64,000 bases of DNA from Linderina pennispora. Lineage: Eukaryota; Kickxellomycota; Kickxellomycetes; Kickxellales; Kickxellaceae. The notes under the pieces are model-generated. The model worked only from the letters and a program-made list of their open reading frames with translations. It ran no database searches and was not told the origin of the DNA. Position 1 is the first letter of the stretch. Every line of letters starts with the position of its first letter. This document shows positions 1-10,891 of the stretch, one piece after another. Location: contig NW_024468261.1 in NCBI RefSeq assembly GCF_002104995.1, positions 310,001-374,000 on the forward strand. Reading direction: 5' to 3'. The position numbers and the translations under genes are program-made.

Positions 1-137
1 ACCAGGCAGTTTTCGCATTGAATTGTGAAGCCGTCGTCGTCGTTGATTCCGCAGATGCACCGAATGACGCCCTGGTCCTCGTCCGGCGTCGAATCACCAC
101 CGCCATCTCGGACGATGGCAGCACTTGCTGGGAGCAT
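1..137 (-). CDS. PHD-finger protein, N-terminal fragment (partial at left edge)
   Basis: Reading leftwards from an ATG at 137 the frame stays open to the window edge (45 codons). It encodes a short acidic, glycine-rich leader and then [19 protein letters not shown], the first half of a PHD zinc finger: Cys-x-Cys, a DDDGF loop, then Cys-x2-Cys. This PHD subtype is known from fungal SET3/SET4 and animal MLL5-type proteins, where it reads methylated histone H3 tails; membership of that group is inferred. The remaining zinc ligands and any SET domain lie outside the window. The start is the only in-frame ATG before the finger. The reading frame and Cys spacing are seen directly; the exact family is a guess. 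Confidence 0.7.
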   Translation of the reverse strand, partial: MLPASAAIVRDGGGDSTPDEDQGVIRCICGINDDDGFTIQCENCL

Positions 138-570
138 TATGGAAGGAATTTTTGCGAATTAAAAGAGAATATAAAAGTAAACCACGCAGGGCGTATAAAG
201 GGAGGGGAGAAATGGAGGTTTTTGGTGCTCCTGAATAATAAAAGCGTGTGCTTGTTGCCCGGGAAGGACGCCAGTTCGAGGCGCTGCTAGCCAAATTCAG
301 AGCTGGGAGTAGAGGAAAGAGCTCCACGCTGGGCTTATGCGGTATTTAGGTGCTGACGGCGCAATGTCGACCAGCAAAGGAGAGGTTGGGCTCTAGCACG
401 TCGGTAAACTAAGAGAAACGAGAGGTATTATCGCGGAGGAAGGATATAGGTAGAGGCTCCTCTACGCGCAGCGCAACCAAGGTGTGGGTGAGTTGTAAAG
501 TGGGGGTGTTGGCGCAGGCAAGTGCCGGTTTATGAACGCGCAAATTCAAATGCTAAATAGAATGGAAAAA

Positions 571-580
571 ATATAAAAGG
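571..580 (+). promoter_or_regulatory. TATA-like element
   Basis: ATATAAAAGG on the plus strand is followed by pyrimidine-rich DNA. The only rightward gene it could serve is the bHLH gene about 1.65 kb downstream, which would need a long leader or another intron. It may equally be fortuitous. Confidence 0.25.
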
Positions 581-2000
581 CTCGCTTACAAAAGAAAAAA
601 TCGATTTTTTCTCCATCACCTGGGCCGTTATTTTTCGTCTCTTTTCGCCTGCCGCGCGCTTGACAGCGATCACTCCTGAGCGCGTTGAGGCACTTTGATC
701 ACACCCCGCAATCAGATGCCATGATCAATTACGCGTTTAGCGCCAGCCTGGAGATGCGGAGGGTGTGGCGGCAGTGCACGTCTTTGGATCGGGTAGTGAG
801 CGATTCCAGCAAAGGAAGCGCGGGTGTAAATGGCGCCCAAACAATCGCCTGTGGTGATGTGGCAGCATGTGAATCTAGCAGAGCGGTTTTGGGCTCGGCT
901 GCACGAGATTGCCAGCTGATCTAAAGTAGAAAACCTCGATGGCAGCCAGGCAGCAAGCGTAGCGAAAGGGCATACACACGCCTTCCCAATGGCTGAATCA
1001 TACCTGAGCTTAAGAATAGAACGTCTTGCAAGTAGACCGGGGCAAAGAGGTTCTCGCCATATGATCGTGCATGCCGCGCGGTGCACTAGCCAGACGAATG
1101 GTTGGAAGAGAGCTGCAGTCACAGCACAGCCCTTATCAGCGCGGCCAGATATACTGTGCTGCTCGCCCTGTACTGTGCCTGTTAGTCGTAGGTAGGGGAC
1201 TTATCTAAATCCTCACAAAGGAGAGGCTGCTACATAACATACCGAGGTGTCCAAAGGGGGCAGGGGAGATGCAGTTACTGATCTTCCTGCGATTCAGAGC
1301 CGCCGTGTGCGTCTGTGTGCGGTGTGCGTGCCCGCACGGACATGAACCAAAAGATGATCGGTCTATGGACCGCACACTCTTGAACCTATTGGTCGGGATA
1401 GACATCCAGAGGGATCCACGAAAGGGCGGGTTTTGCAGACGACGATGGACTGCCTGCTTCATAGGCAGTAATCACCTGACACGGCGACCTGGGCTGCGTT
1501 GTTTGTGGATTTTTCACAAGGCGGGGAGCGGGCGAGCTGCCCTGGTCGCCCGCACGCTTTCGCATCCGGTGTAATTGGTCTGCTGCAGATGCCTTCCACT
1601 GCAAGAGGGGGAGGAGGATTTGCCGCCAGTCAGAGCCCCCTTTTCATCAGGCTTGTGCGGGAGTGTCTTGCCTGGCCAAGGCGACAAATCCAAAGGCTTT
1701 GGCCAGTGGCAGGATATGAAAACCTGGGCCCAATCCGAGCTGCCAGTTTCCCGGCGGCTTCAGGCACTGCTTTTTTGCATACTAAAGCTCTGCGCCCTGC
1801 CTCTTGCTGTGTACACCATTTTCTACTTTTCTCTCCACTTTCCTTCTTGTACGATTCGCATTTATTTCCCCTTTCCCCTTTCTCTCCTGCCTAATTTTAA
1901 GTTGTATTTTGCCCTGCAAGCGTGCGGCATACCTGTACTTTTTGTGGGTCTCAGCACCAAAACCACTGACCAGAAAGCTTGTGAAAACGGGACCCCGGAC

Positions 2001-2040
2001 CCCCTTACAAAGCCAACGGACCCCTTACAAAGCCAACGGA
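2001..2040. repeat. 20-bp direct tandem repeat, two perfect copies
   Basis: The 20-bp unit at 2001-2020 is repeated exactly at 2021-2040, 180 bp upstream of the bHLH start codon. It could be a duplicated regulatory site or replication slippage; no known motif is recognised. Confidence 0.9.
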
Positions 2041-2220
2041 CTCCCCGAATTTCAACAGTGCATTCCTAGAGGACAAAACGGACGTTCTCCGCAGTGCCTG
2101 TTTGAGACAGTAGCAGCCCAACGCCAGCTTTTCCGCGATAAGCAAGCTCGGCAGATATCCAGATCGACCTGCGCTATAACCCCCGCGCTCCCGCAAAGCA
2201 GAGCCCTACCTTACTTCACA

Positions 2221-4886
2221 ATGGACTGGGCGCATTTGTTTATGCCGAATGATGGCTCCGGTAACGCCGACGGCAGCACTCTCGACACAGGTACGTTTCC
2301 CAGAATCCCGTTCTCAAAAATTATGCTTTTTGTGCTCACGCCGACCGGCGCGTGCCCCACTTTTGTCCACCATCACGTTGCCGATGTGTGCATTGCGCCC
2401 AACACGCGGACGGTTCCTGTGACGGCTACTCCGTGACAAAGCACCTATGTACATGGCTTGCGTTTATCTGCCGGCCTATCTCTTCCCCCTTCTTCCCTTC
2501 CGCCATCTCGGGGGTAATGCCGCACCCTGAAATGTCCGAGCGCCCCGCAGTGGCTGTGCACTTGCCCTAGCTCCAGGGACCGAGATGCATATCGATATGG
2601 CATGGTCTCCCTTCCTGAGAATTCATATTCATGTACATTTGAGACGGCGGGGGTAGGGGGACTCATAGTGCCTATCGAGGCTATTGGGTTCGCCGGCATG
2701 CATGTCTGCGTGCAATTTCTCTTTGAGAAAGGGGTGGATGTTTTGAGCGCCATCAGTCAATGATCGCGAAAGGGCGCATTACATAGCCCGAACGCCGGCG
2801 GCAGAAGGAGCGGTACGGCCGGGCCGACTGGGCTGTAGTCATTCTGCCCCAATAATGGCCCATCAGCGCTTAATTCTATTTTACTTTTTTCGCCCAGCGC
2901 ATGAGTAATGGCCTGTCAGCTAGCGCTCACCGGCAGCACCACTTTCACATGCCATTGCAACTCGATGATTCTTGCACTTGATTGCACCTACAGCGTGCTG
3001 CTTAGCTAAATAAGGGTCTCGGACGATAACAACACGAACACACTAGCACGATGGTTCGGAGCATTAGCACGCATTGCCTTGGCGACTCTGAAATGTTCAT
3101 AAGGACAGCGTTTCTCGCTTTGCTCTCCCTCCACTGACTTTTCCTCCACTCCCCTCCCTCTTGCACATACAAGCAACAGCGCCTACTAACACAGCCGCCC
3201 ATCCCCCTCTTGTCGCATTAGACCCGGCCCTACTACTACCGGCCTCTGATTTCTTTGAGAATCTGCCGCTCCCGTCAACTGTGCTTCCATTGCAGCCACC
3301 ATCTATCCCGCCAGACCTCGAGCCCTCGCCACTGTTTGCTTCGCCGACCGACCAACAGACGCAAGCCAGCAGCACAAACATCGCTGCCCAGAACCACCAG
3401 ATATCTACGAGTGACCCCCAGCCCACCCAGCAGCAACAGCAGCAACAGCAGGCTTCAGCCGCGGCCAACATTCTCGCCCAGCAACAACAGCTTTCGTTCC
3501 TGGCGGACACGCAGCAGATCGAACAGACCAGCCAACCCGGAGCCGCCCAGCCGCCCGCCCCGATCGATACACTATTTGACACGAACGAAGAGTCGTACCT
3601 GCAGTCATTCCTCAGCAGCTTTGACGCCGACGGATTCGATATTGGAACGTACCTCGGATCACCACCGCCAATGCAAAACTTTAGCGCACGCAGTGACCTG
3701 ACCAGCATGGGCATGGGCATGGGAGTGGGCGCCGGAATGCTGGGCACCATGGACGACGCCATCCCGCATCTCTCACTCGACGAAGCAGCTCACGACGGAA
3801 CACAGAACTTTGCGCGCATGAACTCGCCTGGCGCGTCTGGCGCCCATAGCCGCGGCACCGTGGGCGGCATGGTCCCGATGCAGCGGCGACCATACTTTGA
3901 CTACAGCCTGGGCAGCACAGCGCCCTTGTCGCTGGGCAACGTGATGTCGGAGGAACTGCACAAGGTGTCGTCCTGGCTGATGCAGAACCAGGATCACCAG
4001 AGCGAGACGTATGTGCCAAACTCGGCGCCGCTGTCAAGCATGCCGAGCACCAGTCAATTCCGCGACCCGCAGACGCTTGCCTCCCTGGCGATGGCTGGAC
4101 CCGCCACGGCTGGCATGTATGGCCATGACCAGATGTACTCGCCATCGGGCTTCTCGAGCGCATTCCCCATGGGTTCGGTGATGAGCCCCACTGTGCCCAC
4201 ATCAGCAACGCTGCCGTACCCGAAGCCGATCGTCCGAGTCGGAGATGTCTGTGAAACGCAAGGCGTCGCATGACCAGGTCGACCAGCCAAGGAAAAACCG
4301 CGGCGGCCTTCCGCGCCCGCCTCTGCACGAAGCGCCGATTATCAGCACAGGCGGAATGCTCGCCAGCAGTCGGCCGTCGCCGGCTACGCCAATGATGTCG
4401 ATCATGTCTCCACAAACAGCCTCGTTCCCGGGCACATCGCCTGCAGCCGACGGCAGCGCCGTGCAGGAGACCCGCGAGAAAGCAATGTCGTTTGGTGACA
4501 GCGACGATGGCATGGCCGGCGTCAAGCGGCGAGACAGCAAGAAAAACTCGCAGCGCGTTATTCTGACTGAGGACGAGCGGCGCGCCAACCACATTGCGTC
4601 GGAGCAGCGCCGCCGCAACCAGATCCGCCAGGGCTATGCAGAGCTGATGACGCTGGTGACGACTCTGCGTGATCCAGCGCTCGGCAACCACCCGGGCACT
4701 GCTCAGAGCACGCCCAGCAAGGCCGTCATTCTGTCGCACGCCGTGCAGTTCATCCGCGGGCTCGAGGAGGGCAACCGGATACTGCGCAAGCGTCTCGAAG
4801 GCACTCCCCACTCCATTCCCCCCATGCATTTCGCCACCCAGCATCTCGCCGCATTCCACCAGCACCATCCCAGCCCGTCTCAGTAG
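2221..4886 (+). CDS. bHLH transcription factor (two exons, one frameshift)
   Basis: Exon 1 is 2221-2290 (MDWAHLFMPNDG...) and ends at a GTACGT donor. Exon 2 starts at 3174 after a pyrimidine tract and CAAG acceptor, and the phase matches exactly (G|CA). The product is about 590 residues. It has a long Gln/Pro/Ser-rich region with a poly-Gln tract (codons near 3427-3450), then a C-terminal basic helix-loop-helix. The basic region RRANHIASEQRRRNQIR carries the His-Glu-Arg triad (H5/E9/R13) that in known bHLH proteins selects CACGTG-type E-boxes. A following SKAVILSHAVQFIRGLEEGN helix 2 resembles MLX/Ino4-like factors. One extra base near 4235 shifts the frame between the activation-type region and the bHLH part, so both halves are joined here. 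It ends 274 bp from the convergent SDR gene. Family certain, target genes unknown. Confidence 0.85.
2291..3173 (+). other. 883-bp intron of the bHLH gene
   Basis: A GTACGT donor and a CT-rich tract ending in ACAAG bound a gap that joins exon 1 and exon 2 in the correct phase. It is far longer than the 75-150 bp introns of most other genes here and contains no recognisable ORF. Confidence 0.75.
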
Positions 4887-5160
4887 TCGCTCTCTTATTT
4901 CTAGACCACCGTCCATCCGCAGCGTTCGAATATTATTCTTCACCATGCCAAACAACGATGCTCGCAGTGCCTTTCGTAGTGGCATGTGAAAGCAAATGCA
5001 GCCCTAATGGACATGCTGCTGGGCCTATGCATGAGGCGATCAACCACCAAAGTCTTGGACCTCGGCGGGTGGAGATGCTTCTTGTACCAAACAAATGTAA
5101 TTTAAAGACCTTCAAAAACAAAACCTGGTGCCGTCAGCTACAGGGTGCAGGTGTCTATAG

Positions 5161-6230
5161 TTAGTACTTTGTGTGGCCAGACCATGTCGCCATGGCGGTG
5201 TCTCCGCCCGACGTGCTGTTGACGACCCACGTCCCTGGTGCCCGGCGACAGCATGTAGATCAGCGGCAGCATTCCCGCTGCCTTGGGCAGGTAAATATCC
5301 CTGCCCTCGCCTGCTGCCAGCGCGGAGAACACCGAGCGCGCAATCGCATGCGGCTTCAGGTTCGGCATGAAGAACTGGCCCAGGTTCAGACCCTTGAACA
5401 GCCCGGTATCGATGACACCCGGGTAGGCGATCGAGAACTTGATGTTGCTGGCGCCATACCGCGACGCGACCTCACGGCGCAGCGACTCGTGCAGCAGCTT
5501 GACGCCGCCCTTGGACGCGCAGTACGTGGTGGCCTGCGGGGTGCCAGCAAACGACACGATCGAGCCGATAGTGACAATGTGTCCGCGCTGCGCCTTGATC
5601 ATGCCTGGCAGGAACTGGCGGATCAAATGGAAGTGCGATGTCAGGTTAACATTGATGACCTTGTCAACCTCGGCAGTCGGTCATATCCAGAAGCAGCTTG
5701 GCAATCACAATACCGGCGTTGTTGACCAGCATGGTCGGATATCCAACGTCGTTCCGGATCTGCTCGGCCACCTCCTTGGTCTGGTCGACATTGGTGACGT
5801 CGAGCTGGTAGTAGTGCCATTTGCTCTTGTACCGCTCGTCGTCGAGCACGAACGGGTTCACGTCGAGAATCACGACCTGCGCGCCGGCCTTCAGGAGACG
5901 CAGCGTCAATTCGTTACCCACTCCGTGGCTGCCACCAGTCACCACCACAATTTCGTTGGGCCAGTAAACCGAGTTATCGCGCTTGCCAAAGATCTTGGCG
6001 GTCAGGCTGCACAGGCCAGGAAGCACGACGTTGGTGGCAGCCCAGAGCGCCGCCGCCGCCGCCAGCCTCTTGCGCACCTCGATGGACCCGCTCCGGTACT
6101 TGTTGGAGAGCGCATTGACTATCAGGTAACTGACCAGGGGCGAGCGCACAGTGCGGGAAATGTACCGCGTCAGCGTGTCGTAGTTGAATCCGCGTGTGAC
6201 CAGCGGCTGGTTGTCGTTAATCTTGTCCAT
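5161..6230 (-). CDS. Short-chain dehydrogenase/reductase, SDR16C/DHRS-like, membrane-associated
   Basis: The ATG at 6230 begins MDKINDNQPLVTRGFNYDTL. The protein, about 355 residues, has a hydrophobic segment (about residues 45-75), a Rossmann nucleotide-binding motif VVVTGGSHGVG (TGxxxGxG), an acidic Asp after the second strand (VVILDVN, suggesting NAD(H) preference), NNAG, a GSIVSF catalytic Ser region and the YCASK catalytic Tyr-x3-Lys. This layout is that of classical SDRs acting on retinoid-, sterol- or fatty-acyl-type substrates at lipid membranes; the substrate cannot be told. Two single-base shifts (near 5680 and 5228) interrupt the frame. After the second, the natural C-terminus SGHTKY and a TAA at 5161 are recovered. 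It is divergent from nibrin and convergent with the bHLH gene. Confidence 0.85.
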
Positions 6231-6892
6231 TGGCAGAGGAATGAGAAGAGTATGAAGAGTATGAGGAGGTGAGGGGGAAGCGGCAGTCCTCCTGGCTACG
6301 TCTCTTATAAACCCCTTCGCGCCATGCCTGGGATTACCTCTGGGCATTTCGCGACAGTAAGTCCCAATAAGATCTACTTTCCGCACTTTCTACGCGCCTA
6401 GGACGATGCATATGCTGGAGCGCTTGAGCCGCCGCTCCTAGCAAGACCAGCCTTTGGGATTTTCAAAGTATGTCACGCGCTGCATCCCTCGTAGCCCAGT
6501 TTGTGGTGGACCGTCATATACTCTACATCTGCCATAGCGCACCGATTTCCTCCACTTTGTCATCTCTGGCATGTGAAATGGCATATAGAGTGTGGTATGT
6601 CAGCTGCTGGCTGATCTCAGGATTCCTCCTTGTTTTGTCCAATGCATGCACACGCGAAACCATGCGCGACGAATCCAGGGTGGGCTGTTCGCCCCGCGGG
6701 TCCGGGCGTGGGACAGGTTTGGCCGAGTCGAAAAAAAAATGGGCATGTGCGGCATCGCGGAACCATATTTGGACCACTGCAGCTCGTGCTCGTATCTCAA
6801 TCCGATCAGCCGCTGGCCCAATTCAGCTTTTTTTTTGTTATTCCGTACGTTAACACAGCCCTTCACCTCACCTATCTATAGCTCCTGGCAGC
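6231..6892. promoter_or_regulatory. Shared divergent promoter region (SDR / nibrin)
   Basis: This 662-bp gap lies between the start codons of the leftward SDR gene and the rightward nibrin gene. No convincing ORF or TATA box is seen. A T-run and the sequence CCTCACCTATCTATAG immediately precede the nibrin ATG. Confidence 0.5.
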
Positions 6893-8510
6893 ATGCTGTT
6901 TCTGGTCGGGCGCGATCGAGCTTTAGGCACCGTGTGGTGGCTGCGGCCCGGGGAAAGCACAGTCACGGTCGGGCGCAAGGGCACTGACTTTATTGTTGGT
7001 GGCGACCACTCTGTGAGCAGGCGCCATGCAACCATTTCCACCAGCGAGATTGCTGACGGGCAGGTGGCTCCGACAGTCATGATCAAAGACGAAGGGGTCA
7101 AAGTTTGGCCTGTTTCTTAACGGCCGCCGCAGCAGCAAGAACGAAATCATCGAAATCCACATCGACGACCTAGTGACATTCGGTGGGCAGGCATCGACGT
7201 TCCAGCTGCGCTACGTGAAGTTTGCCGTATTCCCAGTGAACATGAAGGCAGCAACTGCGGAGGCCAAGGGCGAGTTCCTAGAAACTGTCCGCCGAGCTTG
7301 GAATTCAGATCGCAGCGGATGTGCTAGACAGCACGCATGTGGTTATGCCGTCGCTGGTAGTGAAGAGCGCAGTCGTGACGGCACTGGTGCATGGTCTGCC
7401 CATTGCTGCCCTTGACTGGATCGACCAAATCCGAGCCTTACCACACGCCTTCAGGGTGGATGACCCGACCTCGGATTCGGTCACGTCATTTGTCGCATCA
7501 CTACGGTGTTTGCCGCCGCCTCGGCTACCCAATGTGCCTGATGACAGCCCAATTGACCTGAGCACCGTTGGCTGGGGACCAGATGCACGACGGAAACACC
7601 TGTTTGACGGAAAGGCTTTCGTGTTTGTTTGTAGCACGCAATTTGACCGCTACGTTGATCTTGTCGAGGGCGCAGGCGGCACCGCTATTTCGTACAAGGG
7701 ATTCGAGCAGTGGTCTAGCAGAGAGAATGATGGGGCCAGTACCAATGGTGAGCAGTTGGTCGAAGCTGCAGCCAAGGAGGTCAAAAATAACTCTGCTATC
7801 AAGGGGGCAGCAGGCGACGACTGTGGGCAGCAGATCTGCATTGTGACGCCGCTGTCTAGTGGCTCAAGTAGGCAAGATGGCGGTGGGGCTGTGCTGCTGG
7901 CCAAAGCACTGGCGCGCAAACTCAACACATGCCCGGTCTCGGAATCGGAGATCGGCCTTGCGGTGCTGTTCGTCTCGTGCAGAGAGCATGTGAACCCGCA
8001 GATAAAAGAGCAAACCAAGGAGCCAGCTGTGGCTGAAAAGTGTCTGATACGAGCACACCAGCTACACCAACACCTGCTGCTGCAGAAGCGATCAAGCCTG
8101 CTGCACAGTCAGCCGATGGTGGTCAGCGCAAGCGCAGACGGGGGATCAACAGCTTTTGGAGCAGCCTTGTCTCGTCTCCGGCCGATTCCAAGTCTAGAGG
8201 CGACGAGACACCGGCTCCACCAGCACCCACTTCTGCTGCAATGTCTGTTACAGATCGTGTTGAGACTCCGCCCGTTGAACCTGTAGACAAGCAGGCTCAC
8301 ATCTCACAGCCAGAGCAGGCTGATGCTGCTGCTGTTGCCAGCAACCATACAAACCGTCATGGTTTAGATGGTCCTGGGCTAGTCGTCAAGAGGGTTCGCC
8401 TGGTCAAGCCCAAGCCTGCAATAGGTACACAGCAGAACCAGCAAAACGCCGGCATGCCAAACTTTAAGCGGTTCAAAAAGACTATCCACACGTACCAGCT
8501 TACATCTTAG
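6893..8510 (+). CDS. NBS1: Nibrin/NBS1-like subunit of the MRN DNA-repair complex
   Basis: The product is about 538 residues. The N-terminal FHA domain shows VTVGRKGTDFIVGGDHSVSRR and then FLNGRRSSKN (conserved Gly-Arg, Ser-x2-His and Asn-Gly). BRCT repeats follow (HVVMPSLVVKSAVVTALVHG; DGKAFVFVCSTQFDRYVD). Then comes a low-complexity Pro/Ala/Ser tail with a basic KRRR patch, and a C-terminal NFKRFKK that matches the conserved Mre11-binding motif of Nbs1/Xrs2. The family tethers Mre11-Rad50 to double-strand breaks in the nucleus and activates Tel1/ATM. Three one-base shifts at runs (GGGG 7094-7097, CC about 7290, AAAA 8036-8039) break the frame, but each flanking frame is clearly nibrin. The protein ends soon after the Mre11 motif, without an obvious acidic FxF/Y Tel1-binding tail. 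It is convergent with the next gene, 32 bp away. Confidence 0.9.
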
Positions 8511-8542
8511 CATCCGCATATCTTTGTAATACATTCGATTTT

Positions 8543-9376
8543 CTACGAGATTTTGCCGCTGAGCATAGTCTTTGGCTTGGCAGCAATGCCCTGGCTTGTC
8601 TGCAAAGGCCGGCCATTGTACCTTGCCGTCCCAGACGTCAACAGCAGGCCGCTGATAAACTTGCCGATGATATTCTTGTTCTTCAGCGTGGTTTTATGGA
8701 GCCTTGACTTGGTGACCTCCTCTGATCCTGCATCGCTGACAACTGGCGCAGCAACCACGCTCTCTCCAGGCACCACGTTCTGCGGCACCTCAAGCAACTC
8801 GACCACGACCTCGTCAGCATCAATGCTGCTTGCAGCCAGTAGCATCCCTTCTGACTTTATTCCGCGCAGCTTTGACGGCTTGATATTGGCGAAAACGACG
8901 ACTCGCTTGTGCAGCAGCTCCTCGGCCTTGTAGAACTTCACCAGCCCACTCACAATAGTGCGGGTTGTCGGAGTGCTGCCCTCGTCTGTCTCTCCGACGT
9001 CGACCTGCAATATGTACAGGCTGTTGGCATCCGGGTGTGGTTCAACATTGGTGATTATGCTAACCCGTAGGTCGACGAGATCGATCGGGTCGACTTCTGG
9101 AGCCGGGGCTTTCGCTTGCCGCTTCTTGCCCTTGCTAGGCTCTGTTGGAGTGGGTGCTGTAGATGCGGATGGGGCTGCTGCTGGAGGGCTCTCTCCGCAT
9201 CTCCGGTAAGCCGCTGATGTGCTGACGCAGCGAACGCCAGCTGCACCCAAAGGCCGAAAGCCAAGTCCAGCGTAGTTGCGGCATGCGATGCCCAAGCTCC
9301 TTTCATAGCCAGCGCTGATGACCTGCTGGGCAATTCGACGAGCTAATCCTTGGCGACACAACGCAGCAAACCTCAT
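8543..9376 (-). CDS. EMAP-II/Arc1-type tRNA-binding protein with mitochondrial-like N-terminus
   Basis: This uninterrupted 277-residue frame starts at the ATG at 9376. Residues 1-60 are Arg/Ala-rich and almost free of acid (MRFAALCRQGLARRIAQQVI), typical of a mitochondrial presequence. A Lys/Ala/Pro linker follows (KGKKRQAKAPAPE). Residues 95-185 form the tRNA-binding OB fold (LVDLRVSIITNVEPHPDANS, RTIVSGLV, KLRGIKSEGMLLAAS). The end AKPKTMLSGKIS matches the EMAP-II C-terminal extension of AIMP1/TyrRS/Arc1. Known relatives hold tRNA on cytosolic synthetase complexes; this one lacks the GST-like N-domain of Arc1. Localisation is inferred from composition only. It is convergent with nibrin. Confidence 0.85.
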   Translation of the reverse strand: MRFAALCRQGLARRIAQQVISAGYERSLGIACRNYAGLGFRPLGAAGVRCVSTSAAYRRCGESPPAAAPSASTAPTPTEPSKGKKRQAKAPAPEVDPIDLVDLRVSIITNVEPHPDANSLYILQVDVGETDEGSTPTTRTIVSGLVKFYKAEELLHKRVVVFANIKPSKLRGIKSEGMLLAASSIDADEVVVELLEVPQNVVPGESVVAAPVVSDAGSEEVTKSRLHKTTLKNKNIIGKFISGLLLTSGTARYNGRPLQTSQGIAAKPKTMLSGKIS

Positions 9377-9501
9377 TCTGAATTCCTCGAATCAACAACT
9401 TCAATAAACAGGAAATAATTAGAAAAAATCGTGAGTGGGCAAGAAAGGCGCACTTGGAACTGCGGCAGGTCGAAAACCGATAACGTCTTCAGGAGAGCAA
9501 A

Positions 9502-10779
9502 TCAAGCCCCGCACACGGATCCGTTGTCAGAGCAGTCGCAAAACTCGGTGTAGTACTCGCCATCATCAACCACAGTCTCAGTCCTGGTGACGTAGATGGT
9601 GACAGTGCCGTTGTGGGTCACAATCTGCGTCTCAGTCTGCACATCGGTCTGCTCAACCGTCCTCGTAGCTACCGCCTGTCTCTGTAACGTAGTCTGTAGG
9701 CTGTGACCGTAGCTGTGGCTGTCTCTATTACCGTGTCAACGTCAGTCTCGACTTGGGTGAGGGTTTGGTGCTCAGTGACGGTCTCAATGTCGGTCTCTAC
9801 GACGGTCTGCACGCTGGTCTGCACAACAGTCTCGAATTGTGTGTCAACAACTGTGTCAAACCACAGTGTCGGTGCGCACGTCGGTGATGGTCTCGAGCTG
9901 CGTGTCGGTAACCGTATCGGTGACTGTGGCCGTGACAGTTTCGGTGACAAGGTCGGTGAGGACATCAGAGATGGTGACAGGTGACCTCAACCGTAATCAA
10001 GGCTGTTTCAACCTGCGTATCAGTGACTGTTTCCGACCGTGGTATCGGTGACTGTCTCGGTCGCAGTTGTAGGTCTGCACATCGGTGACAGTATTGACAT
10101 CTGTGTGGTTCACGGTCTCGTAGGATGTCTCGACAACGGTCTCGGTGACAGTGCCAGTGGATACGCTGACCGATGTGTCGGTAACGGTCGCGGTCTCGGT
10201 TTTGGTCGCGGTCTCCGTTACAGTATCAACCACGGTGGCGGTATGGTCAACGGTCTCAATATGGGTGACGTAGTTGGTGTTTTCAACCGTCTCGGTCGCA
10301 GTCTTCGTCACGGTCTCGGTATCGTGGACAGTGTCTGTGTTGACGACGGTTTCTGTCTTTGTGACGGTTTCAGACACGGTATTGGTGTGGTCCACTGTCT
10401 GGACGGCCTGTCTCCGTCACCGTCTCGGTGTCGTGCACAGTCGTGGTATCATGGACGGTGTTTTCAACGGTCCGCGTCTCAGTAATGACATCTGTGACCT
10501 CCTGCGTCACCGTGCTTGTCTTAGTCTCCGTTTCGGTGATGGTGGTAGGCTGGATATCGGTTTTGGTGACAACTTCGGTGATGGTAGTTGGTACCACCTG
10601 GGTTGCAACATGGGTTACATCAGAGGTTACAGTGGTTGTTTTCCATTTCGTCTGAGTGACAGTGGTGACAGTGCCATAGCCGCCTCCATAGCCACCACCA
10701 ATGTTGAGGTCGACATCTACGCTGGCGAGAGCGCCCGCGGCAAGGGAAAGGGCCAGGAAACGGGTGTGGAGATTCTCAT
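9502..10779 (-). CDS. Secreted Thr/Val/Glu-repeat cell-surface protein (frameshifted)
   Basis: After correction of one missing C in a CCC run, the start MRISTPRFLALSLAAGALAS (ATG at 10779) is a clear signal peptide. It is followed by VDVDLNIGGGYGGGYG and then some 350 residues of imperfect TETVT / TVTETV / HDTETV repeats. The C-terminus is compact and cysteine-bearing (FCDCSDNGSVCGA, stop at 9502). No GPI signal or transmembrane helix is seen. The composition suggests a heavily O-glycosylated wall protein or adhesin, but no named family is recognised. At least three single-base shifts fall within the repeats, as expected where homologous units make sequencing and assembly difficult. A TATA element lies 105 bp upstream. 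Secretion is fairly sure; function is unknown. Confidence 0.7.
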
Positions 10780-10883
10780 TGTCTGGTGTCTGATAAGCAA
10801 GGCGATTAACACGAGAAACAAGCTTAGCGATTATGAACAAAGGACGACAGGTGTAGCAAGTGTGTGAATATACAGAGGCTGGG

Positions 10884-10891
10884 ATATATAT
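10884..10891 (-). promoter_or_regulatory. TATA box for the TETVT-repeat gene
   Basis: Minus-strand GGATATATATCC lies about 105 bp upstream of the signal-peptide ATG at 10779, a plausible core-promoter position. Confidence 0.5.

Larger units (their letters stand above)
138..2220. other. Intergenic region, no gene recognised
   Basis: This 2.1-kb stretch separates the PHD gene (leftward) from the bHLH gene (rightward). Its open frames show no recognisable domain and no codon pattern like the neighbours. It holds a TATA-like ATATAAAAGG at 571-580, long pyrimidine-rich tracts at about 1815-1890, and a perfect 20-bp tandem duplication at 2001-2040. It probably contains both promoters and the bHLH 5' leader. 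Confidence 0.6.

Noticed and set aside
1575-2436. Overlapping plus-strand frames upstream of and across bHLH exon 1
   Set aside because: The translations are hydrophobic/Cys-rich noise from pyrimidine-rich leader DNA. Only the part from the ATG at 2221 joins in phase to the bHLH exon.
3681-4985. 434-codon minus-strand frame antisense to the bHLH gene
   Set aside because: It mirrors GC-rich codons of the bHLH exon and its translation is Arg/Ala/His-rich without a domain.
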